From Candidatus Vicinibacter affinis (GTDB lineage: Bacteria; Bacteroidota; Bacteroidia; Chitinophagales; Saprospiraceae), in contig JADJNH010000007.1 in assembly GCA_016714365.1 (NCBI GenBank), positions 62,001 to 126,000 on the forward strand: 64,000 nucleotides of DNA, read 5' to 3'. Positions 55,410-64,000 of the stretch are shown in pieces (position 1 is the stretch's first letter; every line of letters begins with the position of its first letter). Position numbers and translations under genes: made by a program. A model generated the notes under the pieces. It saw nothing but the letters and a program-made list of their open reading frames with translations, did not search any database and was not told the origin of the DNA.

Positions 55410-55484
55410 TGGGTGTTGGCAGGCTCGAACTGCCGACCTCCGCCCTGTCAAGGCGGCGCTCTGAACCAACTGAGCTAAACACCC
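55410..55484 (-). tRNA. tRNA-Val (anticodon GAC)
   Basis: The minus strand folds as a cloverleaf: acceptor GGGTGTT/AACACCC, D arm GCTC-AGTTGGTTCA-GAGC, anticodon stem CCGCC/GGCGG with loop TTGACAG (anticodon GAC, reads GUC), T arm GGCAG-TTCGAGC-CTGCC, discriminator A. The 3' CCA is not encoded. The reverse (plus-strand) reading would give GTC, but its D and T arms are wrong. Confidence 0.93.
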
Positions 55485-55597
55485 AAGAAGCGCAAAGGTA
55501 AGTAATTTGATGGGAGTGGGTAATTGATTTTTAAAAAATCGAGTCGTGTGAGTACAATGATTCTTTTTAGACTTTTTGAAAACACTGAATTAAAAGT

Positions 55598-56638
55598 TCA
55601 ATTAAGCACTTCATATAAAACCATCTCCCTGGATATATTTTTCAAGGCAACGTTTCCTATTCTGGTACAATTAAATGATTGTTTCACCAATTCATAACAT
55701 CTTTCGTTGATTAAAATCTGATTTACACCGGCTACACTTTGTAACCGTTGCGCTGTATTAACAGTATCCCCTATAACGGTATAATCAAGTCTTCTTAATG
55801 CGGCTGAACCAATATTACCACAGACCATTTCACCCGAATTAATACCGATGGATACTTTTGAAATAAAATGACCTGAAATCCCAGCATTTGGCAAGGCCTC
55901 TACTCTATTCCGAATTCCTAAGCAGGCGTCAATAGCCCGATCAAGATGGTAAGCACCTTTAAATACTGCCATGACACAATCCCCCATGAATTTATCGACG
56001 ATACCATTTTGGGCAATAATTTCTGAAACCATCAAATCAAAATAATTATTTAAAAGTTTAACCACGACATCCGGTTTTTCTCGCTCACTGATTGCCGTAA
56101 AGCCACAGATGTCAATGAAAGCAACGGTAGCATCGATGGTTTCACTTTCTAAAAAGTTACCTTCAAATTCTTTCCCACCCATAAAATTCAGCACGTTTTC
56201 ATCGACATACATCCTGAGGATGTTATTCTCTTTAATTGCCTTGAGAGTTTCCTTCAATTGATGGACATGTTGAATGGTTTTCTCAATAGTCAGTTCCAGA
56301 TCTTCAAAATTAATCGGCTTGGTAATAAAATCAAACGCACCTCTATTCATAGCTGTACGGATATTATCCATATCTCCATATGCTGATACAATTACAGACT
56401 TAAGAAGTTTGTGCTTTTCATTCAAACGCGTCAGCAATGTAAGTCCATCCATCTCTGGCATGTTGATATCACTCAATACAATATCCACATCACTATGCGC
56501 TGCCAATTGTTCCAGAGCTTGCAAACCATTAAACGCAAAAACAAACTCATACTTTTGCTCGCGTATTTTTTGGCGGAACTTTTGCTTGATCAGCACTTCC
56601 AAATCGGACTCATCATCTACAACTAATATTTTTGCCAT
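55598..56638 (-). CDS. Response regulator with adenylate/guanylate cyclase output domain
   Basis: 346 residues. Receiver domain about 1-125 (DD 8-9, phospho-Asp57 in VLSDINMPEMDG, Lys in FITKPI). A short helical linker, then a class III nucleotide cyclase domain over about 180-346: FIDICGFT (metal Asp), KFMGDCVMAVF (second metal Asp) and NAGISGHFISKVSIGINSGEMVCGN. It would make cAMP or cGMP on phosphorylation; the product is not predictable. Start overlaps the previous gene's stop (TAATG), as third gene of a three-gene two-component operon. Confidence 0.92.
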   Translation of the reverse strand: MAKILVVDDESDLEVLIKQKFRQKIREQKYEFVFAFNGLQALEQLAAHSDVDIVLSDINMPEMDGLTLLTRLNEKHKLLKSVIVSAYGDMDNIRTAMNRGAFDFITKPINFEDLELTIEKTIQHVHQLKETLKAIKENNILRMYVDENVLNFMGGKEFEGNFLESETIDATVAFIDICGFTAISEREKPDVVVKLLNNYFDLMVSEIIAQNGIVDKFMGDCVMAVFKGAYHLDRAIDACLGIRNRVEALPNAGISGHFISKVSIGINSGEMVCGNIGSAALRRLDYTVIGDTVNTAQRLQSVAGVNQILINERCYELVKQSFNCTRIGNVALKNISREMVLYEVLN

Positions 56639-57012
56639 TATATTTTTTCTTTTAACTTATCCTTCAATAATCCAAAATCCAAGGGTTTTGTTAAAAAATC
56701 ATCTGCCCCCAAAGACATGGCAGTATTATAATTTTCAACATCACCATATGCGGTAATCATCATCACGACATGTGGTGGTTCATGGTGCTCTTGCTTTATA
56801 TGCTTGAGGAGAGAAAGGCCACTCATAAACGGCATATTAATGTCCGATAATATTAAAACGGCCTCATGGTTATGGGCATTTAATAAGACGATTGCCTCTT
56901 CTCCTGAAAAAGCAAATAAAAATTCAATTTCGCTATTTTTTATTTCTTTTCTGAATTTTTGCTCAAATAAATTTTGAATATCCCTTTCATCATCAACAAC
57001 AAGTATTTTCAT
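56638..57012 (-). CDS. Single-domain response regulator
   Basis: 124 residues, receiver only: VVDDERD (Asp7/8), phospho-Asp57 in LILSDINMPFMSG, and Lys106 area in FLTKPLD. No output domain, so it acts by protein contact or as a phosphate shuttle/sink. It lies 8 bp after the histidine kinase stop and overlaps the cyclase start by one base, so all three are co-translated. Sequence is close to the receiver of the next gene, suggesting recent duplication. Confidence 0.92.
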   Translation of the reverse strand: MKILVVDDERDIQNLFEQKFRKEIKNSEIEFLFAFSGEEAIVLLNAHNHEAVLILSDINMPFMSGLSLLKHIKQEHHEPPHVVMMITAYGDVENYNTAMSLGADDFLTKPLDFGLLKDKLKEKI

Positions 57013-57020
57013 CAGACCTG

Positions 57021-59171
57021 TTAAATTATAGGTAAAATTATTATAAATTCTGTGTATTCCCCCTCTTTAGTATGCACGCTAAGTTCTCCTCCATGTGCCT
57101 TCACAATATCATAACTTAAAGACAATCCCAACCCAGTGCCCTGGCCGGCCGGTTTGGTAGTAAAGAAAGGTTGAAAGATTTTATCCAGAATTTTCTGAGG
57201 AATTCCATTACCATTATCCCTTACAGCAATGCTCACCTGATTTAAATGTTTCTTTGTTGTAACGGTTACCAAAGGTTCAAATTCCTTAGTATTCTCTTTC
57301 CTTTTCTGATCCACAGCATAAAAGGCATTAGTGAATAAATTGAGAATTACCCTTCCTATATCTTGTGGAATAATATTGATCTTCCCAATATCATTATCAA
57401 AATAAGTCTTCATTGCAGAATTAAACGATTTTTCTTTAGCTCTTAATCCATGATAGGCCAATCTTAAGTATTCATCTACCAACGCATTGATATCTGTGGG
57501 TTCTTTAATCCCATTACTGCTACGGCTATGTTGCAGCATTCCCTTTACTATGGCATCGGCTCGCTTACTATGAAAATGTATTTTTTCTTCATTCTCAAAA
57601 ACATCCTGAGCAATAGATTTTGCATCTTTCAGATTTCCCTGATCGATTTCTTCCTTCATTTCGGTAAGTAACTCTTTGTTGATCTCTGCAAAATTTTTTA
57701 CAAAATTCAAGGGATTTTGGATTTCATGCGCAATGCCCGCCATAAGCTCGCCGAGGCTTGCCATCTTTTCAGATTGAATTAGTTGTGATTGGGTGGATCT
57801 AAGTTCATTATGCGCTTTTTCCAGAGCAATAAATGCCTGTTTCAATTCTTCTGCTTTTTGCAATTCCAACTCCTTTTTGGAATTTTCAAATTCAAGTTTT
57901 AAATTATTAACTAATTGGTATTCTAGATCCCGGTTTGTGTTTGCAACTTGCCTGGACAAATAAACAGACATCGAAATAAGTACAGGTAAAATGCCGGTCA
58001 GATAAATCAGGATATACCACAGACTAAGACTAAAATAACTAGAACCAACAAGGAGTGCAACACTTATCAGACTCAAACTGAATAATCCAAATCCAAAACC
58101 TATTATCCAGAAGTCATTTATTTTTTTACGAATACCAACTATTACAATTCGAATCATTTCAAGAATAAGCACTAAAAATATGACCAATGATAGCCAAAGA
58201 ATATATCCAAACCAGAAAATAATGGAAGCTACCAGGATGATGAAAAATATATACCAAAACCGCTTGGGTAAGGATTTGTAAAATAATGAATATAGAAAAG
58301 TTAAACCGGTCAAAGGAACTAATGCAAAATAAGGGATCCATAATCGCTTGCACAATATTACTACCGAAGCAATTTCGTTTCCAACTGACTCATGCTCCAG
58401 TACACCCCAACACGAAAGTGTAATGGTAAAAATTGCAAAAAAAAGATTACTCTTCTGATTCCTGTAAAAAAGAAACAATATCAGATGAATTAAAGCAAAG
58501 GTTAATGGTATGGCAATTACAAGTGATTCTAAAGGTCGAAAAAATTTTGCATTGCTCATGACAATCGGATGTACGATTTCTGGCTTTCCGATGGCCATTG
58601 AAAATCCCAGATTACGGATTAGAAAATTTTTATTTTTTAAAAGATAACTACCTGAATATCGAACGGCGATTAAATGTTGGGTTTTAGTAAAAACAATAAA
58701 TTTAGGTATTAAGGTGGTAGCATTAAAACCCTTTTCCATCTCTGGATTTTTGCTTATTTCGCCATATTTCAAAAATAATTTTCCATCCAAATAAACTTCG
58801 GAAGCGCCGAGGTGAAAAATATTTAAGACCAATGGTTTTCCAACCAGCATGGAATCAACTTGTAGATGTAATCGAAATAAACCGATGCCATCCCAACCGG
58901 TTTTTGGCAAAGAATCAAGATAAAACAATGAATTTACTGTTTCCCAATTATTATCGTTAAAATAATCATTGGTCCAATCATTACCCATTAAATCAGATTC
59001 TCCGGAATGGTACTTCCATTTATGCTCAATCTTGAGGTAGCCCCTTTCAGTTCTGGAGACTGAAGTATTTGACAGCAAACTATCAGAAATATAAAAACCA
59101 TCATGGTTCGATTGAGCGATCAAATAAAAATTAAAAAAAGAGAAGGCAAAAAATGTTAAAATATTTCTCAT
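57021..59171 (-). CDS. 7TM-DISM-type sensor histidine kinase
   Basis: 716 residues. Signal peptide, then a periplasmic beta-sandwich (residues about 45-200: YHSGESDLMGNDWTNDYF, WDGIGLFRLHL, ASEVYLDGKLF) as in 7TMR-DISM sensors, seven membrane helices (about 215-405), a coiled coil, HisKA with phospho-His482 in IAHEIQNP, and a HATPase domain with N box NLFTNAFYAV (611-620), G1 DNGNGIP and G2 GQGTGLGL (676-683). Detects an extracellular ligand and phosphorylates the two receivers encoded downstream. Complete and likely active. Confidence 0.94.
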   Translation of the reverse strand: MRNILTFFAFSFFNFYLIAQSNHDGFYISDSLLSNTSVSRTERGYLKIEHKWKYHSGESDLMGNDWTNDYFNDNNWETVNSLFYLDSLPKTGWDGIGLFRLHLQVDSMLVGKPLVLNIFHLGASEVYLDGKLFLKYGEISKNPEMEKGFNATTLIPKFIVFTKTQHLIAVRYSGSYLLKNKNFLIRNLGFSMAIGKPEIVHPIVMSNAKFFRPLESLVIAIPLTFALIHLILFLFYRNQKSNLFFAIFTITLSCWGVLEHESVGNEIASVVILCKRLWIPYFALVPLTGLTFLYSLFYKSLPKRFWYIFFIILVASIIFWFGYILWLSLVIFLVLILEMIRIVIVGIRKKINDFWIIGFGFGLFSLSLISVALLVGSSYFSLSLWYILIYLTGILPVLISMSVYLSRQVANTNRDLEYQLVNNLKLEFENSKKELELQKAEELKQAFIALEKAHNELRSTQSQLIQSEKMASLGELMAGIAHEIQNPLNFVKNFAEINKELLTEMKEEIDQGNLKDAKSIAQDVFENEEKIHFHSKRADAIVKGMLQHSRSSNGIKEPTDINALVDEYLRLAYHGLRAKEKSFNSAMKTYFDNDIGKINIIPQDIGRVILNLFTNAFYAVDQKRKENTKEFEPLVTVTTKKHLNQVSIAVRDNGNGIPQKILDKIFQPFFTTKPAGQGTGLGLSLSYDIVKAHGGELSVHTKEGEYTEFIIILPII

Positions 59172-59691
59172 TTCAAATTTTTAAAAATACCCTTGCAATC
59201 AATTTATGCTTCACAGACTGTCAAAAAAAATCTTCCATCCTTGGGACAATTCACTTTAATAATTTTATTCCGCAAATCATCCTTTTTGCAGCACAACTGT
59301 AAATATAACATAATTCACATTGACAATCTGTCCACTTTTTGAGGAAGTAAAATCCCTATCTCAACTAACAAGAATCCAATAAAAACCTCTAACATACTGA
59401 AACAGGTGCCCTTAAAGTCAGATAAATTATCAGACTGACTCTTGCTAGTGTATCTGTGCAAATAATTCAATAGGGAAAATCAAATACGATCACCCAAAAA
59501 AAATAAAGTTAAAATTTTTAACTCATTGTATTTTAACACTAATTACATTAAAGTTATTTATAATATATTTTTTACAACTCCTTTATCGCGAAAACTATGC
59601 AATGCAAAATTGAATCAATCGCAGGAATCCAATTGTATCCATGCTCCATTATCCCGTGAAATGACTAATATTGCCACAATAAAAATCAAAT
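59172..59691. other. 520-bp AT-rich intergenic region
   Basis: Lies between the histidine kinase and terC starts, so it should carry both promoters. I see no repeat, open frame or RNA structure I can name; a manganese riboswitch was looked for upstream of terC and not found. Confidence 0.5.
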
Positions 59692-60537
59692 ATGTACGAA
59701 TTTCCGAATTTTGGGAGTGGCGAGGTCATCATGAGTTTTCTCACATTGACTTTTCTCGAAATAGTCCTTGGGGTGGACAACATCATTTTTATCTCTATCA
59801 CTTCGGGAAAATTACCAATCGAAGACCGCAGAAAAGCTACTAATCTTGGGCTCATCATGGCCATGCTTTTAAGAATTATCTTGTTGTTTGGATTGGTATT
59901 CCTGGCTTCTCTTCAAGAACCATTATTCCACATATCAGGCAGTTGGATCGAGGGTGGTTTTTCCATTCAAAGTCTGATCCTCATAACAGGAGGTTTGTTT
60001 CTATTGTACAAATCCGTGACCGAAATACATCATAAACTAGAGCAGGATGATCTCGATCAAAGCAATCAGTCCTCCAAGCAAAATGGCCTGTTCAAAGCTA
60101 TCCTGCAAATTACACTTATCAATCTCATCTTCAGTTTGGATTCAATTTTGACTGCGGTTGGAATGACCAACGGTCTGTATGGCGCGCTCTGGATCATGAT
60201 TTTGGCAGTGGTCGTATCCATTATCATTATGGTGGCTTTTGCTCACCCGGTAGGTAAATTCGTGAATGAACATCCTACCATCCAAATGCTTGGACTAGCA
60301 TTCCTGCTCCTGATAGGATTTATGTTGATTACCGAAGGTGCTCACCTCAGCCACTTCAAAGTTTATGGACAAGAAGTTGGTGCTGTGCCAAAAGGCTATT
60401 TGTATTTTGCAATTGCCTTTGGCCTTTTGGTTGAAATGCTCAACATGAGTACGAGAAAAAATAAAAAACCTGTACAACTCCACGGAATCTCTGAAGAAGC
60501 AAAAACGGCCGGATTTTTTAAAAAAGAAAATGAATGA
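59692..60537 (+). CDS. TerC-family integral membrane protein (second copy)
   Basis: 281 residues, seven helices with the core motifs FLEIVLGVDNIIFISI (residues 22-37) and LINLIFSLDSILTAVG (about 143-158). Longer than the copy at 42638 because of an extended segment between the first helices and an inserted region near the C terminus (HFKVYGQEVGAVPKGY). Proposed role as for other TerC proteins: manganese export or membrane metallation. Both copies share the last helices and the RKNKKPVQLH-like tail. Stands alone after a long intergenic region. Confidence 0.92.
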   Translation: MYEFPNFGSGEVIMSFLTLTFLEIVLGVDNIIFISITSGKLPIEDRRKATNLGLIMAMLLRIILLFGLVFLASLQEPLFHISGSWIEGGFSIQSLILITGGLFLLYKSVTEIHHKLEQDDLDQSNQSSKQNGLFKAILQITLINLIFSLDSILTAVGMTNGLYGALWIMILAVVVSIIIMVAFAHPVGKFVNEHPTIQMLGLAFLLLIGFMLITEGAHLSHFKVYGQEVGAVPKGYLYFAIAFGLLVEMLNMSTRKNKKPVQLHGISEEAKTAGFFKKENE

Positions 60538-60678
60538 TTTGCAGGAGCTAAATAAAAACCAATTCTACTCATAGTTGTTAACTAAGCGATCATCATTCCT
60601 GTTGGATTAAAACATGAACTTTATGCATACGAGGAAGATAGTGTCTGCATACTTTCCCAATCAGAAAAATAATAATTC

Positions 60679-61053
60679 ATGAAAAAACTAATATCATCCC
60701 GTGATGACATTGAAGTACTGGTCAGGAATTTTTATAAAAAATTATTACCCAATCCGGTTGTTGGACATTATTTCACCCAAGTAGTGGCACTTGATTTGGA
60801 AGCACATTTTCCGAAACTAATTGACTTCTGGGAATCTGTTCTCTTTGGTCAATCAAACTATAGAGGAAACCCCATGTTGGCCCACTTTGCCTTGCATGAT
60901 AAATCTCCCTTCGAAAAAAAACATTTCGACGAATGGCTAAAACTTTGGAATGAAAGTCTGGATGAACTGTATGAAGGTGAACATGCTGAAACTGCCCGGA
61001 CACGTGCAGAAAGTATAGCTGGTATAATGGCGTATAAAATGGGGATTAATTAA
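60679..61053 (+). CDS. Group III truncated haemoglobin
   Basis: 124 residues of the 2/2 globin group III: VLVRNFYKKLLPNPVVGHYF, FWESVLFGQSNYRGNPMLAHFAL (the His near residue 74 is the expected proximal ligand region) and HFDEWLKLWNESLDELYEG. These small cytosolic globins handle oxygen, nitric oxide or sulfide. Length matches the family. A palindromic terminator lies directly after the stop, giving a single-gene transcript. Confidence 0.92.
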   Translation: MKKLISSRDDIEVLVRNFYKKLLPNPVVGHYFTQVVALDLEAHFPKLIDFWESVLFGQSNYRGNPMLAHFALHDKSPFEKKHFDEWLKLWNESLDELYEGEHAETARTRAESIAGIMAYKMGIN

Positions 61054-61085
61054 AATGCAAAATTTTGCATTTTAATTATTTTTTA
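61052..61085 (+). terminator. Rho-independent terminator of the haemoglobin gene
   Basis: Perfect palindrome with 11-bp arms (AAAATGCAAAA/TTTTGCATTTT) immediately after the stop, followed by a T-rich tail. Confidence 0.75.
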
Positions 61086-61184
61086 TTGAACCATCAAAAT
61101 CATTAGTTACCATTTTAATCCTGCCTTATTAAGAAATAATAATTCAATTTTAAAATACATTCAACTGAATCTAAATCAATCAAG

Positions 61185-61766
61185 ATGGATCAAAACTTTT
61201 GGGAATCACGTTGGGAACAAAAACTAACCGGATGGGACATTGGGCATGATTCTCCTCCACTAATAAATTACATGCTGCAAGTACCGGACAAATCTGTCAA
61301 AATTCTTATACCCGGATGCGGCAATGCACATGAAACAGAAATATTGCTTAACCTTGGATTTAAAGATATCCACTTAATGGATATTGCCAAGATACCTGCT
61401 GATCAACTGCGTAAAAAATTTGCAAACCACCCGGAAGTAACGGTCCATTGCGAAGATTTCTTTAAGCATGAAGGTGCCTATGAGATCATTTTGGAACAAA
61501 CATTTTTTTGCGCCATAAATCCTGAATTAAGAAAAAAATATGTCGACCAATGTCATAAATTATTAAAACCCGGAGGCAAACTCGTGGGACTTCTTTTTAA
61601 TAAAGTATTTGACGATCCGGGGCCTCCCTTTGGCGGATCTGAAAAAGAATATCGGGCAATTTTCAAAGAATTATTTAACATTCATACCATGGAACCCTGC
61701 AGGAACAGCATTCTTCCAAGACAAAATTCAGAGTTATTTTTTATTTTAACCAAAAAAGAAATTTAA
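61185..61766 (+). CDS. TPMT-like SAM-dependent methyltransferase
   Basis: 193 residues: FWESRWEQKLTGWDIGHDSPPL start typical of the thiopurine S-methyltransferase/ArsM-like group, SAM motif IPGCGNAHE (about 44-52), LMDIAK and EQTFFCAINPELRKKYV. These enzymes methylate thiol or metalloid substrates. Ends with a soluble tail; no partner. The start ATG is certain because the N-terminal motif begins at once. Confidence 0.9.
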   Translation: MDQNFWESRWEQKLTGWDIGHDSPPLINYMLQVPDKSVKILIPGCGNAHETEILLNLGFKDIHLMDIAKIPADQLRKKFANHPEVTVHCEDFFKHEGAYEIILEQTFFCAINPELRKKYVDQCHKLLKPGGKLVGLLFNKVFDDPGPPFGGSEKEYRAIFKELFNIHTMEPCRNSILPRQNSELFFILTKKEI

Positions 61767-61946
61767 TCTGCATTTTTGCGAGTTTTAGTAATAATATTGG
61801 CAAATTAAAAATAAATTGAAATATTGATTTGAAATTACTGCACAACAAGCAATAAAATTATACACAGCATTCAAAGCCACATTGCTTTACATTCCTCATC
61901 AGGCCAATTATCATTCAATTTAAATTTCTCTCCTGATCATTTGTTA

Positions 61947-61954
61947 TAGATTTG
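61947..61954 (+). promoter_or_regulatory. -7 promoter box upstream of fabG
   Basis: TAGATTTG fits TAnnTTTG exactly and ends 15 bases before the chosen ATG at 61970, giving a short leader. A -33 TTTG at standard spacing is not apparent. Confidence 0.45.
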
Positions 61955-61969
61955 CAGCAAATTAAGCAC

Positions 61970-62713
61970 ATGAAATTATTAGAAGGTAAAACGGCAGTCA
62001 TTACGGGAGGGGCAGCAGGTATTGGAAAAGCAGCCTCTATAAAATTTTTAGAAGAAGGGGCCAATGTAGCGGTATGGGATTTTGATGAAACGAAAGCAAT
62101 GGCTTGGATGGAAAATCATCCTGCCTATAATTCTTCACTCATTTTCTGCAAGGTAGATACTTCAAATGCACAAATGGTTGAGGCTGCAACCGGTGAAACC
62201 ATGGCCAAATTCGGTAGCATCGAAATTCTCTTAAACAACGCAGGGATTACCCGAGATTCCACCTTATTGAAAATGAGTTTCGAGCAATGGCAACAAGTCA
62301 TCAATGTCAATCTGACCGGTGTGTACAACTGTGCAAGAATCATTGCTCCGATTATGGCCGAAAAAGGTTACGGACGCATTATATCTGCTGCATCAGTGGT
62401 GGCACTTTACGGAAATTTTGGGCAAACAAATTATGCCGCTGCAAAAGCCGGTGTGGTAGGTATGACCAAGACCTGGGCAAAAGAACTTGGCAAAAAAGGA
62501 ATTACTGCCAACGCAATTGCTCCGGGCTTTATCATGACTGAAATGGTGGCCGGAATGCCGGAAGAAAGAATACAAGCGGTTCGTGAAAAAGTTCCGGTGG
62601 CAAGATTGGGCAAGGTGGAAGAGGTTGCAGATCTGTATGCATTTCTTGCCAGTGACAAAGCTGCTTATATCAACGGGGCGACCATCAGCATTGATGGCGG
62701 AGTAATGCTGTAG
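61970..62713 (+). CDS. fabG: 3-oxoacyl-ACP reductase FabG-type SDR
   Basis: 247 residues, a canonical SDR: GGAAGIGKA nucleotide motif, LNNAG, catalytic serine region SAASVVALYG, intact Tyr-x3-Lys in NYAAAKAG, and AIAPGFIMTEM plus ISIDGGVML ending. Reduces 3-oxoacyl-ACP in fatty acid synthesis, though closely related SDRs act on other keto substrates. ATG at 61970 is preferred over TTG at 61952. A TAnnTTTG box 15 bases ahead supports it. Confidence 0.9.
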   Translation: MKLLEGKTAVITGGAAGIGKAASIKFLEEGANVAVWDFDETKAMAWMENHPAYNSSLIFCKVDTSNAQMVEAATGETMAKFGSIEILLNNAGITRDSTLLKMSFEQWQQVINVNLTGVYNCARIIAPIMAEKGYGRIISAASVVALYGNFGQTNYAAAKAGVVGMTKTWAKELGKKGITANAIAPGFIMTEMVAGMPEERIQAVREKVPVARLGKVEEVADLYAFLASDKAAYINGATISIDGGVML

Positions 62714-63027
62714 GTATTAAGCCTACAAACTGAACTGGCAAAACTTTTATCAATTAGATTGATAGATGTTTTACTCTATCTATTGAATTACTAATTTAAC
62801 TGATTTAGGAAGAAAAATAATTCCTTTATTTGAGAAATTTATTTTAAAATAATTCATCGCGCTCATTTTAAAATATTGACGAATCAGTTAAGAGTTCAGT
62901 CATCTTTATTAAAAGATTGCACTGATCAAAAATGGCTACATAGATTTTTTACAGCTTATTTACTATCATTGTTCTCGCATGTTAAAATATAAAATTGCGA
63001 TCAAAATAAATGCAGTTGTATTTCTCT
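62714..63027. other. Intergenic region without recognised features
   Basis: 314 bp between the convergent fabG and metH genes, AT-rich. I see no strong terminator, repeat or reading frame. Confidence 0.5.
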
Positions 63028-64000
63028 CTATTGCAAGATAGGACCCAGCCATTTTTTTCCTGTGCTAAGATCCCATTTTTTTCTTGTACAATAATCTGTA
63101 AGCTGATCTTCATGTATTTCTGAAATTCCAAAATATTTGGAATCCGGATGTGCAAAATACCAACCGCTTACAGAGGCTGCAGGATGCATGGCCATACTTT
63201 CTGTTAGCGTGATTCCAATTTTATCTTCCACATCCAGTAAGGACCACAATAATTTCTTTTCTGTATGATCTGGACATGCAGGATATCCAGGAGCAGGTCT
63301 GACACCTGCATACTTTTCTTTAATGAGTGAATCATTGTCCAGCATTTCATCAGAGGCATAGCCCCAGATTTCTTTTCTGACTTTGGCATGCATATACTCG
63401 GCAGCCGCTTCTGCAAAACGATCTGCTATAGCCTTTACCATGATGGCATGATAATCATCATGCGCTCTTTCATACTCACCAACCAATTCCTCCACGCCAA
63501 ATCCTGCTGAAACTGCAAAGGCCCCAACAAAATCTTTCTTGCCGGATTCTACCGGAGCAATAAAATCTGATAAACAAAGATTTGCCTGACCACTGGCCTT
63601 CTTTACCTGTTGGCGCAGGTGATGCAACTTAATTAATTCGTGGTCACGTACATCTGAATTGTATAAAATTAAATCATCACCAAGTGAATTTGCAGGAAAA
63701 ATACCTACCTCTGCTTTAGCTTGAATTAATTTTTCTGATACTATTTTATTCAACAGTGCTTTTGCATCATTGAATAGTTTTTGGGCCTCCACTCCAACCA
63801 CTTCATCCTGTAAAATGGCCGGATATTTCCCTGCCAATTCCCATGATTGAAAAAATGGGGTCCAATCAATATAATCACTTAAAATATTTAAATCCAACAA
63901 ATAAATGTTCACACCACTTTGCACGGGTGGACATGGCACAAAACTATTCCAATCAATTTTAAACTTGTTATTCCTGGCTTCTTCAATGCTGATTTTTTCT
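63028..64000 (-). CDS. metH: Cobalamin-dependent methionine synthase, C-terminal activation domain (partial)
   Basis: The frame is open to the right window edge, and the first ATG/GTG inside it is internal, so about 324 codons of a much longer gene are present. The segment ISIEEARNNKFKIDW at the edge and the following activation domain (DWTPFFQSWELAGKYPAI, RFAEAAAEYMHAKVRKEIWGY, RPAPGYPACPDHTEK, GWYFAHPDSKYFGI) are diagnostic of MetH. This domain binds SAM and allows reductive reactivation of the B12 cofactor. The enzyme makes methionine from homocysteine. Confidence 0.95.
   Translation of the reverse strand, partial: EKISIEEARNNKFKIDWNSFVPCPPVQSGVNIYLLDLNILSDYIDWTPFFQSWELAGKYPAILQDEVVGVEAQKLFNDAKALLNKIVSEKLIQAKAEVGIFPANSLGDDLILYNSDVRDHELIKLHHLRQQVKKASGQANLCLSDFIAPVESGKKDFVGAFAVSAGFGVEELVGEYERAHDDYHAIMVKAIADRFAEAAAEYMHAKVRKEIWGYASDEMLDNDSLIKEKYAGVRPAPGYPACPDHTEKKLLWSLLDVEDKIGITLTESMAMHPAASVSGWYFAHPDSKYFGISEIHEDQLTDYCTRKKWDLSTGKKWLGPILQ

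Noticed and set aside
55410..55484. Reading the tRNA on the plus strand as tRNA-Asp (GTC)
   Set aside because: Only the minus strand has a proper D arm and TTCGA T loop; the anticodon is GAC (Val).

Overview
The window comes from a member of the phylum Bacteroidota, most likely of the Saprospiria/Chitinophagia type. Four proteins end in a type IX secretion (T9SS type A) sorting domain. The promoter-like boxes I can find fit the TAnnTTTG consensus rather than TTGACA/TATAAT. Shine-Dalgarno sequences are not evident, base composition is AT-rich, and bacilliredoxin, TspO, DUF1684 and group III truncated haemoglobin genes are present. Most of the window is chromosomal housekeeping: dTDP-sugar, cobalamin-dependent methionine synthase, GalE, HflX, HemW, FabG, transport and envelope genes. 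There is no rRNA, CRISPR array, insertion sequence or phage gene. One tRNA-Val(GAC) is present.

Layout. 1-2 kb: end of rfbA, a bacilliredoxin and a small exported protein. 2-7 kb: an exported TPR-CHAT protein and a secreted beta-helix protein. 7-11 kb: small redox enzymes, TspO, an SRPBCC protein and a bestrophin. 11-17 kb: a propeller-amidohydrolase, a DUF456 protein and a T9SS cargo. 17-22 kb: an unusual zinc-finger SDR, an Lrp regulator and a divergent PLP sulfur amino-acid enzyme. 22-31 kb: a second beta-helix cargo, a BatD pair, two APC permeases and a geranylgeranyl-reductase-like flavoprotein. 31.5-42.6 kb: the retron island. 42-52 kb: TerC, DUF1684, a KA-repeat protein, an Omp85 protein divergent from HemW, a PD40/CXXCH T9SS protein and GalE. 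52-64 kb: M29 peptidase, HflX, rhodanese, tRNA-Val, a histidine kinase/response regulator/cyclase operon, a second TerC, haemoglobin, a TPMT-like methyltransferase, FabG and the C-terminal part of MetH.

The most interesting part is the ~11 kb island. Six genes run leftward and a WYL regulator diverges from them. The first gene is a retron reverse transcriptase with NAxxH, QGAPTSP, YADD and VTG motifs. Its stop is followed immediately by the start of a 404-residue unknown protein (possibly a degenerate GHKL fold), which overlaps by 4 bp a 743-residue protein. That protein has a complete receiver (REC) domain and a C-terminal HEPN-like R-x5-H motif. A RecD/Pif1-like helicase, an overlapping TPR-OB protein and a small unknown protein follow. 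The island sits between two directly repeated 75-bp elements that differ at only four positions. I read it as a candidate retron-type anti-phage system with a two-component-like signalling layer and an RNase-type effector. The motifs are visible in the sequence; the function is inferred. The 425-bp gap upstream of the RT is the natural place for the msr-msd RNA, and I give a tentative candidate.

Three families of hairpin-rich intergenic repeats also stand out: a 102-bp unit in four tandem copies (related to the island borders), a three-hairpin element near 14.7 and 19.7 kb, and a CCCCGTAGGGG element near 17.5 kb.
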